Shown here: positions 18,196-27,621 of the stretch, piece after piece
Layout of the letters: every line of letters begins with the position of its first letter
Position numbering within the stretch: the stretch's first letter is position 1
Source of the DNA: Arcobacter sp. LA11
GTDB lineage: Bacteria; Campylobacterota; Campylobacteria; Campylobacterales; Arcobacteraceae
DNA length: 64,000 bases
Direction of reading: 5' to 3'
Assembly (NCBI RefSeq): GCF_001895145.1
Contig: NZ_BDIR01000005.1
Span: 248,001 to 312,000, forward strand
Notes under the pieces: model-generated
What the model was told of the DNA's origin: nothing
Database searches by the model: none
The model's input: the letters and a program-made list of their open reading frames with translations, nothing else
Position numbers and translations under genes: made by a program

Positions 18196-18963
18196 ATGAA
18201 AAGATATATATTTAGTTTAATAATAACATTATCCTCTATTATGAATCTTCAAGCCCTAGAACTAAGCGGTACTGTAATATCGGATAATGAAAAGATAATA
18301 ACTAGCCGATATATAGGCTATATTAAAAAAGTTCATGTAAATGAAGGAGACTTTGTAAAAAAAGGTCAACTATTATATGAAATAGATTCATCTAGCATTG
18401 ACAGTAAGACAGAAGAAGCTAAATTAAGTCTTCAAATACAACAAAATAATCTAAGTAACATCCAAACTAACTATGACAGATATAAAAGACTATATGAGAA
18501 AGACTTAGTTCCTAAGTATGATGTTGAACAATTAGAATTAAAACTAAAAAATATAAAAAATATGATTTCAATTGCAAAAGCAAAATTAAATGAAGTAAAT
18601 AATCAATATAGATACCTAAAAATTGTGGCTCCCAATAATGGACTTGTTATCAAAAAAAGTATAAAAAGTGGAGAAATGGCAATGCCTTCAAATCCAGCAA
18701 TTATATTATCAGATTTAAATAGTTTAAAAATTAAAACAAATATATCAGAAAGTAATCTAAATAAAATAAAAATTGGTCAAAAAGCAGATATATTTATAGA
18801 ATCAATAGATTTAAAAACAACAGGAAAAATTGCTTCAATTATTCCAAATACTCAAAAAATGACTCATTCATTTATTTTAAAATTATCATTTGATACACAA
18901 GATAAAAATATCTATCCAGGCATGTATAGTAAAATAGTTTTAGGAATGCAAACGAATGAATAA
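18196..18963 (+). CDS. Periplasmic adaptor (membrane fusion) protein of RND pump
   Basis: A 255-residue HlyD/AcrA-type adaptor, short for the family (AcrA is near 400), with a signal peptide (IITLSSIMNLQA). A lipoyl-like half motif GYIKKVHVNEGDFVKKGQLLYEID, a short coiled-coil hairpin (about residues 70-130) and the second lipoyl half YLKIVAPNNGLVIKKSIKSGE are visible, followed by a beta-barrel domain. The membrane-proximal domain seems minimal. It overlaps the pump gene by eight bases. Confidence 0.85.
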   Translation: MKRYIFSLIITLSSIMNLQALELSGTVISDNEKIITSRYIGYIKKVHVNEGDFVKKGQLLYEIDSSSIDSKTEEAKLSLQIQQNNLSNIQTNYDRYKRLYEKDLVPKYDVEQLELKLKNIKNMISIAKAKLNEVNNQYRYLKIVAPNNGLVIKKSIKSGEMAMPSNPAIILSDLNSLKIKTNISESNLNKIKIGQKADIFIESIDLKTTGKIASIIPNTQKMTHSFILKLSFDTQDKNIYPGMYSKIVLGMQTNE

Positions 18964-20488
18964 CCAAGAAAATATTGCGGGGAAACTAGCTAAGACATTT
19001 ATTGATCATCCTTTAACATTTATTCTAAGTATCTTTATACTTTCTCTTGGTTTGATATCTCTAGAGTTTATGCCAAGAGAAGAGAATCCACAAATAAAAG
19101 TTAGTGGAGGAGCAGTTGTAGTTGCACTTCCAGGGGCAAGACCTAGTGAAATTAAAAAAGTCATAATAGAACCTTTAGAACGTAAAATTAGAGAAATCAA
19201 AGGTGTTGAACATATCTTTTCTTATGCAAAAGATTCTGTAGGAATTGTTCAAGTTCAATACTATATTGGAGAAGATAAAGAAGAATCAAACTTAAAACTC
19301 TATGACCAAGTTATGAGAAATATGGATTTACTTCCAAAAGGTGCTATGCAACCAATTATTAAAACAATGGATATTGACACAGATATTCCAATTGCAACAA
19401 TTGCATTTTACACAAAAGATAACACTACTTCACAAACTTCTCTTTATAATGAAGTGAGCAAAATAGCTTATGAAATAAATAAAATAGAAAAAGTAGCCTT
19501 GGTAGATTTAAAAGGTGAAAAAAAGGAACAATACAATATTCAAGTAGATGCAAGTAAATTATCCGCATATAATCTATCATTAGGACAAATTGCAAAACAA
19601 ATAAAAGCATTATCTCTTACAACACCAAATATAAATACAGACAATAAAGCAGGTGATTTAACAATACTTAGTATAAAAAATGCTATTGAATCAAAAAAAG
19701 ATTTAGAAAATATCATTATTTCATATAATTTTAATACTCCTGTATATTTAAAAGATATTGCAAAAATATCTAGAAGCTATGATATTCAAAATAAAAAAGA
19801 AGCTTTTCTTTATAAAAAAGAGACTTTAGATAAGCCAATTGAACAGTTAACACTTACCATTTCAAAGTTAAAAGGTGCAAACTCAGTTACTATAAACGAA
19901 AATATCTTTAAATATATAGATTCTATAAAACAAGATTTAGAAAATAAAAATATCAAATTTGTAATTACAAGAGATGATGGATACACTGCAAACAATGCAG
20001 TAAACTCTTTAGTTCAAAATCTTTTAATATCTATTGTTATTATTGCTATTTTACTTATATTTTCATTAGGGTTTAAAGAAGCTATGATTGTATCACTTCT
20101 TGTACCTATGATTTTATCCCTTACCTTATTTGTTGGTTTTATGATGGATGAAACAATAAATAGGATTACTCTATTTGCCTTAATAGTAAGTTTAGGGATG
20201 TTAGTAGATGCAGCAATTATTGTAATTGAAAATATTGTAAGACATAAAAAAGAAGACAAAAATAAATTAGATATAAAAACCCTTTCTATAAATGCTACAA
20301 ATGAAATAGGAAATGCAACAAATATTGCAACAATTGCAATTATTATGACTTTTATTCCTATGTTCTTTGTAGGAGGAATGATGGGTCAATTCATGCATCC
20401 TCTTCCTGTTTTTGTACCTATTGCACTTATAGTTTCACTTTTTGTTGCATACGTATTTACACCATATTTAGTAAGAAAATTTTTATAA
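18956..20488 (+). CDS. RND efflux permease, N-terminal half
   Basis: 510 residues equivalent to the first half of an AcrB-like pump: TM1 (about 18-36), the PN1/PN2 porter region, and TM2-TM6 ending at VAYVFTPYLVRKFL. TM4 has GMLVDAAIIVIENI, keeping only one of the two proton-relay aspartates of AcrB (D407 D408). The stop TAA (20486-20488) is followed in the same frame by GGG CAA AAA and then the ATG of the second half. The product is either a natural two-subunit pump or a recently interrupted gene. Confidence 0.85.
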   Translation: MNNQENIAGKLAKTFIDHPLTFILSIFILSLGLISLEFMPREENPQIKVSGGAVVVALPGARPSEIKKVIIEPLERKIREIKGVEHIFSYAKDSVGIVQVQYYIGEDKEESNLKLYDQVMRNMDLLPKGAMQPIIKTMDIDTDIPIATIAFYTKDNTTSQTSLYNEVSKIAYEINKIEKVALVDLKGEKKEQYNIQVDASKLSAYNLSLGQIAKQIKALSLTTPNINTDNKAGDLTILSIKNAIESKKDLENIIISYNFNTPVYLKDIAKISRSYDIQNKKEAFLYKKETLDKPIEQLTLTISKLKGANSVTINENIFKYIDSIKQDLENKNIKFVITRDDGYTANNAVNSLVQNLLISIVIIAILLIFSLGFKEAMIVSLLVPMILSLTLFVGFMMDETINRITLFALIVSLGMLVDAAIIVIENIVRHKKEDKNKLDIKTLSINATNEIGNATNIATIAIIMTFIPMFFVGGMMGQFMHPLPVFVPIALIVSLFVAYVFTPYLVRKFL

Positions 20489-20497
20489 GGGCAAAAA

Positions 20498-22162
20498 ATG
20501 AAATTAGAAAAATTTATATACTCAACTTTACAAAGCCCTACTAAATCTTTATTTGTATATGCTATAACATTAGGATTATTCATTTTATCAGTGGCTACTT
20601 TTCCAACAGAAATTGTAAAAGCAAAAATGTTACCAAGTAAAGACTCAAATACTTTTTCTGTATATGTAGATTTAAAAGATGGATCTTCAACTTCGCAGAC
20701 AAAAGAAGTAACCTCATGTATTTCAAAAATTTTAATAAAAAAAGATTTAGTTACTAATATTTCTGTATTTATAGCAGAAGGTCAACCTTTAGATTTTGCT
20801 GCACTAGTAAAACAAAGTGCTCTAAAAGATAAAGAATCCCAAGCAGAGATTATGGTAAATATAAAAAAAGCTACAAATAGAGATATCTCAAGTTATAACT
20901 TTGTAAGCAATGTAAGAGAAGAACTTCAACAATGTAATAGATATGAAGCAAATATAAAACTAATCGAACTTCCTGCAGGTCCACCAGTACTTGCATCTAT
21001 TGTTGCAGAAATTTATGGAGGAAATGATTTTGAAAGTAGACGTGATTTTGCAAACAAAATTGCTTCTGTACTTAAAAATCAAAAAACACTCGTAGATGTT
21101 GATGTAATGGCAGATAAAAAACAAGAAAAGTTTGAAATTGAATTAAACAATAACAAAATTATAAAAACTGGTATCTCTTTAGAACAAATAAAAAATATTC
21201 TTTTTATCGCATATAAAGGAATTGAACTATCAGTTGTAAATGAAAAAGGTTCACAAAGTCAAGTTCCTATTTTTTTAAGACTTGATAATCAAAGAGTCTT
21301 CAAATCAAATAAAAAAGATGATATTGTAGATAAACTCTCTTCTTTAAAACTTATAAACAAGAACGGTTTTACAATACCTCTAAATGAATTAATAGAAGTT
21401 AAAAAGCTTACAAAAGAGCCAACTCTAACTTCAAAAAATCTAACACCTATGATAAATGTTATTGCTGAAACAAATAAAGATAGTCAAATCTACCCTTTAC
21501 TTGATGCAAGAAAAGAGTTTTTAGAAAACTTTTCAAAAGATTTTGAAGTTATAAAATCAGATATGTTAAATCTTGAGTTTAAAAATATAAAAACAGGTGA
21601 GAAATTCAAATTAATTTGGGATGGTGAATTAAAAGTAACTATAGATACCTTCATAGACTTAGGTGGTGCCTTTATTATTACTTTAGTATTAATATTCTTT
21701 TTGATGGTTATTTATTATAAAAGTTTTGCTCTTTCAGGAGGCATTGTACTTGCAAGTTTTGTGTCTATTATAGGGGTTATATTTGCCCATGTAATCATGG
21801 ATTTATTTACAAGTGATACTTTTTATTTAACAGCAACATCTTTAATAGGATTTATTGGACTAATAGGTATTAATTCAAGAAACTCTACATTGATAATTGA
21901 TTTTACAAAACAATTAGTGGAAGAAAAAAACTTGAGTATAAATGAAGCAATTGCAAGAGCTACTGCAACACGTTCTAAGCCAATTATTTTAACAGTCCTT
22001 ACCATGGTATTCGCTTCATCACTTTTAGCTACTGATGCAGTTTTTGGAGGTCTTGGTGTTGCACTTATAGGTGGAACATTGATTTCATATATAGTATCAA
22101 TGTTTTTTGTACCAGTAATTATAAAAAATCAAATAAAAAAGATATTAAAAAATCAATCTTAA
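20498..22162 (+). CDS. RND efflux permease, C-terminal half
   Basis: 554 residues equivalent to the second half of an RND pump: TM7 (about residues 17-36), the PC1/PC2 porter region and TM8-TM12. TM10 has LIGINSRNSTLIIDF, with Arg at the position of the essential Lys940 of AcrB, a variant common in other RND subfamilies. The reading frame is the same as that of the upstream half, and AAGGG lies six bases before the ATG, so independent initiation is plausible. Together the halves make about 1064 residues, the normal pump size. Confidence 0.85.
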   Translation: MKLEKFIYSTLQSPTKSLFVYAITLGLFILSVATFPTEIVKAKMLPSKDSNTFSVYVDLKDGSSTSQTKEVTSCISKILIKKDLVTNISVFIAEGQPLDFAALVKQSALKDKESQAEIMVNIKKATNRDISSYNFVSNVREELQQCNRYEANIKLIELPAGPPVLASIVAEIYGGNDFESRRDFANKIASVLKNQKTLVDVDVMADKKQEKFEIELNNNKIIKTGISLEQIKNILFIAYKGIELSVVNEKGSQSQVPIFLRLDNQRVFKSNKKDDIVDKLSSLKLINKNGFTIPLNELIEVKKLTKEPTLTSKNLTPMINVIAETNKDSQIYPLLDARKEFLENFSKDFEVIKSDMLNLEFKNIKTGEKFKLIWDGELKVTIDTFIDLGGAFIITLVLIFFLMVIYYKSFALSGGIVLASFVSIIGVIFAHVIMDLFTSDTFYLTATSLIGFIGLIGINSRNSTLIIDFTKQLVEEKNLSINEAIARATATRSKPIILTVLTMVFASSLLATDAVFGGLGVALIGGTLISYIVSMFFVPVIIKNQIKKILKNQS

Positions 22163-22178
22163 AATAAAGGGAAAAAAA

Positions 22179-22676
22179 ATGAAAATATTAAAGAGAATTC
22201 TACTAACAGCTATTTTAGCTTTAGGGTTAACAACTATCTCTAATGCAAAAGAGATAAATGATTCTGTTGCATTAAATGGAATAAAAGAAACAAAAAGTGT
22301 TTTTCTAATCGATTTTACAAATGTTAAAAAAACAGCATTTTATATGAATATTATAGAAGGAACTCATAAAGGTTTAGTATCACAAGGTGTTAAACCAAAT
22401 ATGGTATTAGTATTTATTGGTGAGACTGTAAAATTTTTAAGTACAGAACCAGATGAGGCCTTTGAAATGGAAAATGAAGAGTATTTAGTATCTATTCAAA
22501 ATTCAATCAAAAACCTTAAAAAAGCTGGAGTTAGGATGGAAGTATGTGCAGTTGCAACAAAAGTATTTAATGTTAAGAATAGTACTATTCCTAAAGAGAT
22601 GGATATAGTTGCTGATGGATTTATTTCTTTAATTGGATGGCAAACACAAGGTCATAAACTAGTTCCAATTTTTTAA
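22179..22676 (+). CDS. Periplasmic DsrE-family protein
   Basis: A 165-residue protein with a signal peptide (cleavage likely after about residue 23, ISNAKE). The mature part has the DsrE/DsrF-like alpha/beta pattern, NMVLVFIGETVKFL and the conserved cysteine in RMEVCAVATKVFNV. Cytoplasmic relatives relay sulfur, but the role of exported ones is unknown. It is the last gene of the efflux operon, 16 bases after the pump and before a strong terminator. Confidence 0.75.
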   Translation: MKILKRILLTAILALGLTTISNAKEINDSVALNGIKETKSVFLIDFTNVKKTAFYMNIIEGTHKGLVSQGVKPNMVLVFIGETVKFLSTEPDEAFEMENEEYLVSIQNSIKNLKKAGVRMEVCAVATKVFNVKNSTIPKEMDIVADGFISLIGWQTQGHKLVPIF

Positions 22677-22686
22677 AGAGTTAAAT

Positions 22687-22723
22687 AAAATACCTTTTGA
22701 AAACTTTATTCAAAAGGTATTTT
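22687..22723. terminator. Bidirectional terminator (15-bp perfect stem)
   Basis: AAAATACCTTTTGAA (22687-22701) pairs perfectly with 22709-22723 around a 7-base loop. A-tract on one side and T-tract on the other suit both the efflux operon and the long minus-strand operon, whose last stop codon starts in the last bases before the loop's end. Confidence 0.85.
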
Positions 22724-25546
22724 TACTTTAAAAGTTGCTCCATCACTACTGTTTTCTACACTTAAAACACCATTACAATGATCATTTATAATGATTTTAC
22801 TCATATAGAGCCCTAATCCTGTTCCATCTTTATTCTTCTTTGTAGAAAAATAAGGATCAAAGATTTTTTCTAATATATCTTCTGGTATTCCATTTGCATT
22901 GTCACTTATTTCTACAATGGAATATTTCTCTTCACAATACGTTTTTATAACTATTTTTGGTTCAAGTATAAGATTATCAACTAAAGCATCTTCAGCATTT
23001 TTTATTAAATTAAGTATTACTTGATTAACTTCTGTTGCAAAAATATTTAGATTTTCATTACATTGAAAATCTGTAGTAAGTATTATATTATTTGATTGTA
23101 AAGAGTTTCTAACAATTGAAATAGAATTTTCAATGATACTTTCTAATGTTGCATCTGTTTTATCTTTATCAGTTTTAAAAAAGTTTCTAAAATCATCTAT
23201 TGTCATAGATAAATGTTGAGAATAGTCAGATATAAGATTTATCTCTTTTTGTAAATCTTTTTTTTCAATTTTATCATCAATAATCATTCTAATTAATAAG
23301 TTATTTGTAGTTGCAGAAATTGCTGTTAAAGGTTGTCGCCATTGATGTGCAATCATTGAAATCATTTCACCCATTTGTGCAAGTCTACTTTGTTGAAGAA
23401 GTTGTTTCGTTTTCTCTTCATTCTTTTTTACTTCTTTTTTTACTTTATCTTCTAGATTATGAGTTAAGATACTTAATTCATTTTCCATATGCTTTCTTTT
23501 GTCTATATTTCTCCAAACTACATGTAATAAAGACTCTTCATCTATATTAATTGGAGTTAATACTACTTCAAGCCATATCTTCTTATCATCTTTTGTTCTA
23601 TGAAGAAACTCAAAAGTATTTGAACCTTTTTCAATTGCAATATTTATCATTTTATGTATATTTTCAATAGAATTTAAACCATCTAATTGATATAAAGGGA
23701 AAAGGTCATCTTCTTTTAGATTTATAAACTCTTCTTTTTTATCATAAGATAATAGTTTAAAAGCAACATCATTACAATCTATAATCTTTTTATCATTTAT
23801 ACTCATAAGAAAAATACCATCAGAAGATTCATAATAAATCTTTTCAAAAAGTTCTTTTTGTTTTGCTAACTGTCGAGATTTTCGTTGAAGTTCAATGGTT
23901 TTAATTTCGATTTCATGGTTTGCTTCTTGTAATTTCTTATTATGCTTATTCAAAATATACTGTCTATAAAAAAGTATAAGTAAAATAATTAAAATAATTA
24001 CTCCAATTTCCCATAACTTAGAATAATTAACTAGATTCTCAAACTTAACAGAAAGCCATCTATTCTTAATATCTTGGGATTCATTTTTACTAATGGCATT
24101 TATACCTTTATTAATTATTGGAATAAGCTCTTCATAATCATTTCTAACCATGATTCTAACATCAAAGTCAAATTCTGTAGTACCTGAAATTTTTAAGTTT
24201 TTAAAACCATAATTACCAATAAGATGGGAGAGAACAGGTAAGATATCTACAACAGCATAAACATCACCCTTTGAAAGTAAACGTAATGCCTCAAAATTAT
24301 CATCTACTTCAACAAAATCTATATCAGGATATTTATCTTTTAAAATTTGATATGCACTATAAGATCTTCCTACAGCTACTTTTTTGTTATTTAAAGATTT
24401 AGTATCAGATATATATCTTTTATCCAATGTAGTAGCAATAGCAATAGGATATGAGACATAAGGAATAGAAAACCTTCCATATAACAATTTATCATCTGTA
24501 ATTGCAGTAGAAAGTGTTAAATCTACTTCTTTATTTTTAATTAATTCCAATACTTCATGAAAAGTATCCACTGATTTACAATTAGAGCTTATTAATGTTT
24601 TTTCTTTTATTAAATTCCAAAAATCATATGAAATTCCATTTAATTTTCCTGATTCTTTAAAATTAAATGGAGCCCAAGAGTTTGTTGTAACACATCTTAG
24701 ATTATTTTTTATAAGAAAAGATCTTTCAGAACCAGTCAAATTTACTATTGATGATTTATATGAGCTATCATTAGGAGTGTAAATACTAATCCACTTTGAA
24801 TGTAATAAGTCCCATTCTTTGTTTGTCAAAGAAGAGAATACTTTGTTTATAATAGAGTATAAAACCTTATCATCTTTTACTATACCAAATCGTAAATCAG
24901 TTTTTTTTAAATTCGGTAAATTTAATTTATCTAATACTTTCATATTAGTATATTTACTGTTTTTTATAGCTATTTGAGTACTTAATAAATGTCCAAATAT
25001 AACATCTACTTTACCAAAAGCAAGAGCTTTTAGTTTATCTTGAAAACTATCATATTCTACAAGTTCAAATATACCTAAATCTTTTATCTGTTGTTTATAA
25101 AATATATTTTTTGTAATACCTAGCTTTTTACCTTTTAAAGAATCTAATCCCACATAAGAATTTAAATCTTTTCTTGAAAATATTACAAGAGGTACTTCAT
25201 AATATGGTTTTGTATAATTAGTAAAAGCTAACCTACTCTCTCTAAAAGAAATCGCATCTATAATATCAACTTCTTTTTCTTTAAACTTTTTAAGGTTAAC
25301 TGGCCAATTGTCTATTTCATATTTTATATTCAAACCACTTTTTTGAGTAATTAATTCTAAAATATCGTGAGAATAACCTTCAAGTTTTTCATTTTCATAT
25401 ATACTAAAAGGGGGAAAGTCAGGAAGCATTGCAACTTTAACTTCCCTAGTATTTATATAGTTTTTTTCTTCTAAAGTAAAATTTAATTCAGCATGAGCGT
25501 TTAAAATAAAAAATGTTAAAAAAACAAATTTTAATAAACTTCTCAT
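22706..25546 (-). CDS. Hybrid-input sensor histidine kinase with two periplasmic solute-binding domains
   Basis: 946 residues. After a signal peptide (about 1-18) come two SBP_bac_3 domains (about 28-255 and 270-490), one membrane segment (about 513-533), a coiled coil, a PAS domain (about 575-690), HisKA with the phospho-acceptor in IAHQWRQPL (His about 733), and a HATPase domain (DNANGIPEDILEKIFDPYFSTK, GTGLGLYMSK). There is no receiver domain and no response regulator next door. The second binding domain closely resembles that of the diguanylate cyclase at 49673-51052. It is probably an amino-acid or similar ligand sensor, inferred from the fold. Confidence 0.9.
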   Translation of the reverse strand: MRSLLKFVFLTFFILNAHAELNFTLEEKNYINTREVKVAMLPDFPPFSIYENEKLEGYSHDILELITQKSGLNIKYEIDNWPVNLKKFKEKEVDIIDAISFRESRLAFTNYTKPYYEVPLVIFSRKDLNSYVGLDSLKGKKLGITKNIFYKQQIKDLGIFELVEYDSFQDKLKALAFGKVDVIFGHLLSTQIAIKNSKYTNMKVLDKLNLPNLKKTDLRFGIVKDDKVLYSIINKVFSSLTNKEWDLLHSKWISIYTPNDSSYKSSIVNLTGSERSFLIKNNLRCVTTNSWAPFNFKESGKLNGISYDFWNLIKEKTLISSNCKSVDTFHEVLELIKNKEVDLTLSTAITDDKLLYGRFSIPYVSYPIAIATTLDKRYISDTKSLNNKKVAVGRSYSAYQILKDKYPDIDFVEVDDNFEALRLLSKGDVYAVVDILPVLSHLIGNYGFKNLKISGTTEFDFDVRIMVRNDYEELIPIINKGINAISKNESQDIKNRWLSVKFENLVNYSKLWEIGVIILIILLILFYRQYILNKHNKKLQEANHEIEIKTIELQRKSRQLAKQKELFEKIYYESSDGIFLMSINDKKIIDCNDVAFKLLSYDKKEEFINLKEDDLFPLYQLDGLNSIENIHKMINIAIEKGSNTFEFLHRTKDDKKIWLEVVLTPINIDEESLLHVVWRNIDKRKHMENELSILTHNLEDKVKKEVKKNEEKTKQLLQQSRLAQMGEMISMIAHQWRQPLTAISATTNNLLIRMIIDDKIEKKDLQKEINLISDYSQHLSMTIDDFRNFFKTDKDKTDATLESIIENSISIVRNSLQSNNIILTTDFQCNENLNIFATEVNQVILNLIKNAEDALVDNLILEPKIVIKTYCEEKYSIVEISDNANGIPEDILEKIFDPYFSTKKNKDGTGLGLYMSKIIINDHCNGVLSVENSSDGATFKVKIPFE

Positions 25547-26004
25547 AAATCATAGACCATAGCTATTTCATCACATTTGGGGAAATATTTACATCTAATA
25601 CAATCTGCCCAAATCTTATGTTCAGGTATTTGTTCTTTTTCAATTTCATCAAAGCCTAACTTTTCGAAAAATTCTTTTTGATATGTTAAAGATAAAATTT
25701 GATTTAATCCTAAGTTTTTACCTTCTTCTATACACGATTCAACAAGTTTTTTTCCTAAACTAAGCCCTCTAAATTTCTTTGATACAACAAGGCTCCTAAC
25801 CTCTGAAAGTCTTGCAGAATGAATATGTAAAGCGGTAAAACCAGCAATTTCACCATCTACTTCAACAACAGTATAAGATCTAATTGTATTTGCCATTTCA
25901 TCTTCAGTTCGTAAAAGAATAGTACCATTATCAACTTCTTCTTTTACTACTTCTTGCATCTTTTTTATATGTGTTACATTAGGCTTAAAAAAATTAATTT
26001 CCAA
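25543..26004 (-). CDS. GNAT-family N-acetyltransferase, possibly N-acetylglutamate synthase-like
   Basis: A 153-residue GNAT enzyme. The acetyl-CoA site is VRSLVVSKKFRGLSLGKKLVESC; the C-terminus has FFEKLGFDEIEKEQIPEHKIWADCIRCKYFPKCDEIAM, a cysteine-containing tail seen in short ArgA-like acetyltransferases. That tail makes glutamate acetylation plausible but unproven. Start is TTG at 26002-26004 with AGGA seven bases upstream, inside the end of engB. It overlaps the kinase gene by four bases. Confidence 0.75.
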   Translation of the reverse strand: MEINFFKPNVTHIKKMQEVVKEEVDNGTILLRTEDEMANTIRSYTVVEVDGEIAGFTALHIHSARLSEVRSLVVSKKFRGLSLGKKLVESCIEEGKNLGLNQILSLTYQKEFFEKLGFDEIEKEQIPEHKIWADCIRCKYFPKCDEIAMVYDL

Positions 26005-26596
26005 ATAAATATCCTGTTATAGCATTTTGTAAATCAATCATTCCTCTCTTTTTAAGATTAGAAATAAATATTCCATTTGGATTTTCTCTTTTTAGCTTTT
26101 GTAAATCATTTTGCTTTAATTTATCAATTTTTGTAAAAGCATTAATAATAATCTGGTCACCTCTTTTGTGTTGTTTTAAAAACTCATCAACATTTTTATC
26201 AATTGCCAAATCAGTATGTCTTGCATCAATTAAATGAACAAAAATTTGTAAACATGGTCTCTCTTCTAAGTAACCAGTTAAGTTTCTATTCCAATCTTTT
26301 TTTAAACTTTTTGAAACTCTTGCATAACCAAATCCAGGTAAATCAACAAATCTAGCAAAAAGATAAGGAAGTTCCTCATTTTCAGTCTTAAATTTAATAT
26401 CAAAATAGTTAATCAACTGTGTTTTACCAGGAGTTGAAGATGATTTAGCTAAACCTTTTCTATTAACAAGAGTGTTTAACAAAGATGATTTTCCAACATT
26501 ACTACGCCCTAAAAAAGCCACTTCAGCTCTATCAGGACTAGGAGAATCTACAATACTTTGAGCAGAAGTCAAAAATTGCGCATCAACAATTTTCAT
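25994..26596 (-). CDS. engB: Ribosome biogenesis GTPase EngB/YsxC
   Basis: A 200-residue TRAFAC GTPase. Motifs are G1 GRSNVGKSSLLN, G3 DLPGFGYA, G4 TKID and the switch region SSTPGKTQLINYF. The family is required for 50S subunit assembly. It overlaps lptA by one base and sits in the envelope operon in an order I recall from Campylobacter (lptC-lptA-engB). Confidence 0.95.
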   Translation of the reverse strand: MKIVDAQFLTSAQSIVDSPSPDRAEVAFLGRSNVGKSSLLNTLVNRKGLAKSSSTPGKTQLINYFDIKFKTENEELPYLFARFVDLPGFGYARVSKSLKKDWNRNLTGYLEERPCLQIFVHLIDARHTDLAIDKNVDEFLKQHKRGDQIIINAFTKIDKLKQNDLQKLKRENPNGIFISNLKKRGMIDLQNAITGYLFGN

Positions 26597-27078
26597 TATT
26601 TATCCCCATTTTCAATATTTAAGATAAATCTAACAGGTTTTTTCTTACTACCACTAACTTTTGCACTTCCAGTCAATTGATTAATAAAAATCTTTTCTCC
26701 AAACAATTCTCTATCTTCTGTCACTTCTTTTAAATAACCATTTCCAATAACTGTATATTCTTGCTTATCAGGGTTATAAATTACTTTATTACCTTTACCT
26801 TTATAATGCTTTTCATTTGAAACAATTTCAAAATCTACATTTCCTGTAGCAATATATTTTAAAGGTTTTTTAGCTTTACCTTTAGTTTGTGGTTTTACAT
26901 AAATTTCTAGTTTGTCAGAATTTAATTTATCTTTAGCCATTTTTAATTTTACATCACCTGTAAATATAGAAAGACCTTTTGCATCGTTTGTTTCAAAATT
27001 GCTTGCATCTATTATTAATTTTTGTGTATCTGCAAAAATTGACGTTACACAAATTAAAAAACCTATTAAAAATTTCAT
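26596..27078 (-). CDS. lptA: Lipopolysaccharide transport periplasmic protein LptA
   Basis: A 160-residue periplasmic protein with a signal peptide (FLIGFLICVTSIFA) and the OstA-like beta-jellyroll pattern (VKLKMAKDKLNSDKLEIYVKP..., YIATGNVDFEIVSNEKHYKGKGNKVIYNPDKQEYTVIGNGYL). It bridges LPS from LptC to LptD. It is preceded by lptC and followed by engB with a one-base overlap. Confidence 0.88.
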   Translation of the reverse strand: MKFLIGFLICVTSIFADTQKLIIDASNFETNDAKGLSIFTGDVKLKMAKDKLNSDKLEIYVKPQTKGKAKKPLKYIATGNVDFEIVSNEKHYKGKGNKVIYNPDKQEYTVIGNGYLKEVTEDRELFGEKIFINQLTGSAKVSGSKKKPVRFILNIENGDK

Positions 27079-27090
27079 AATATAATTCCT

Positions 27091-27621
27091 TTATTTTTTT
27101 TCAACTTCAACTTCAAAATGAGTTTTGTTTGCCTTCATATGATATTTATTCAAATTTAAATATATATTCTGCCCTTTAATATAATTATTAAAGTAAGTGC
27201 CTTCAAATGGTAATGTATTTGTAGCAATACCTGTTTTATCATTATAAAATAACTCATTTGTATTTAATGTAATATAATTATCTCTTCTATATTTAACATT
27301 ATTTAAAAATTTGAAATCATCACCTCTTTTTATAATAACATCAGAAAATAAAACATCTGTAATTTCTTTATTATTTTTATCTTTACCTTTTAAAGTTAGA
27401 ACACCATCATACATAACATCTCGATTTTTATATCTCAATGCTTCTTTAGAATCTACAATTCTATGCATACTATCTGTAGTAAGTGTATACATTGTGGAAT
27501 CTTTAAAAGTCAAAAGTGCAATATCTTCATTTGCACCTTTTTTTGTTTTATCTTCTACTGGAATGAAATAACTTAATATTGACAAACCCAAAAGAGCAAA
27601 GATAAAAATTCTTATAACCAT
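27091..27621 (-). CDS. lptC: LPS export ABC transporter periplasmic protein LptC
   Basis: A 176-residue single-pass protein: an N-terminal anchor (VIRIFIFALLGLSILSYFIPV) followed by a beta-jellyroll region with low sequence conservation (ALRYKNRDVMYDGVLTLKGKD, VKYRRDNYITLNTNELFYND). Position between kdsC and lptA and topology fit LptC better than any other family. The gene overlaps kdsC by ten bases. Confidence 0.82.
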   Translation of the reverse strand: MVIRIFIFALLGLSILSYFIPVEDKTKKGANEDIALLTFKDSTMYTLTTDSMHRIVDSKEALRYKNRDVMYDGVLTLKGKDKNNKEITDVLFSDVIIKRGDDFKFLNNVKYRRDNYITLNTNELFYNDKTGIATNTLPFEGTYFNNYIKGQNIYLNLNKYHMKANKTHFEVEVEKK

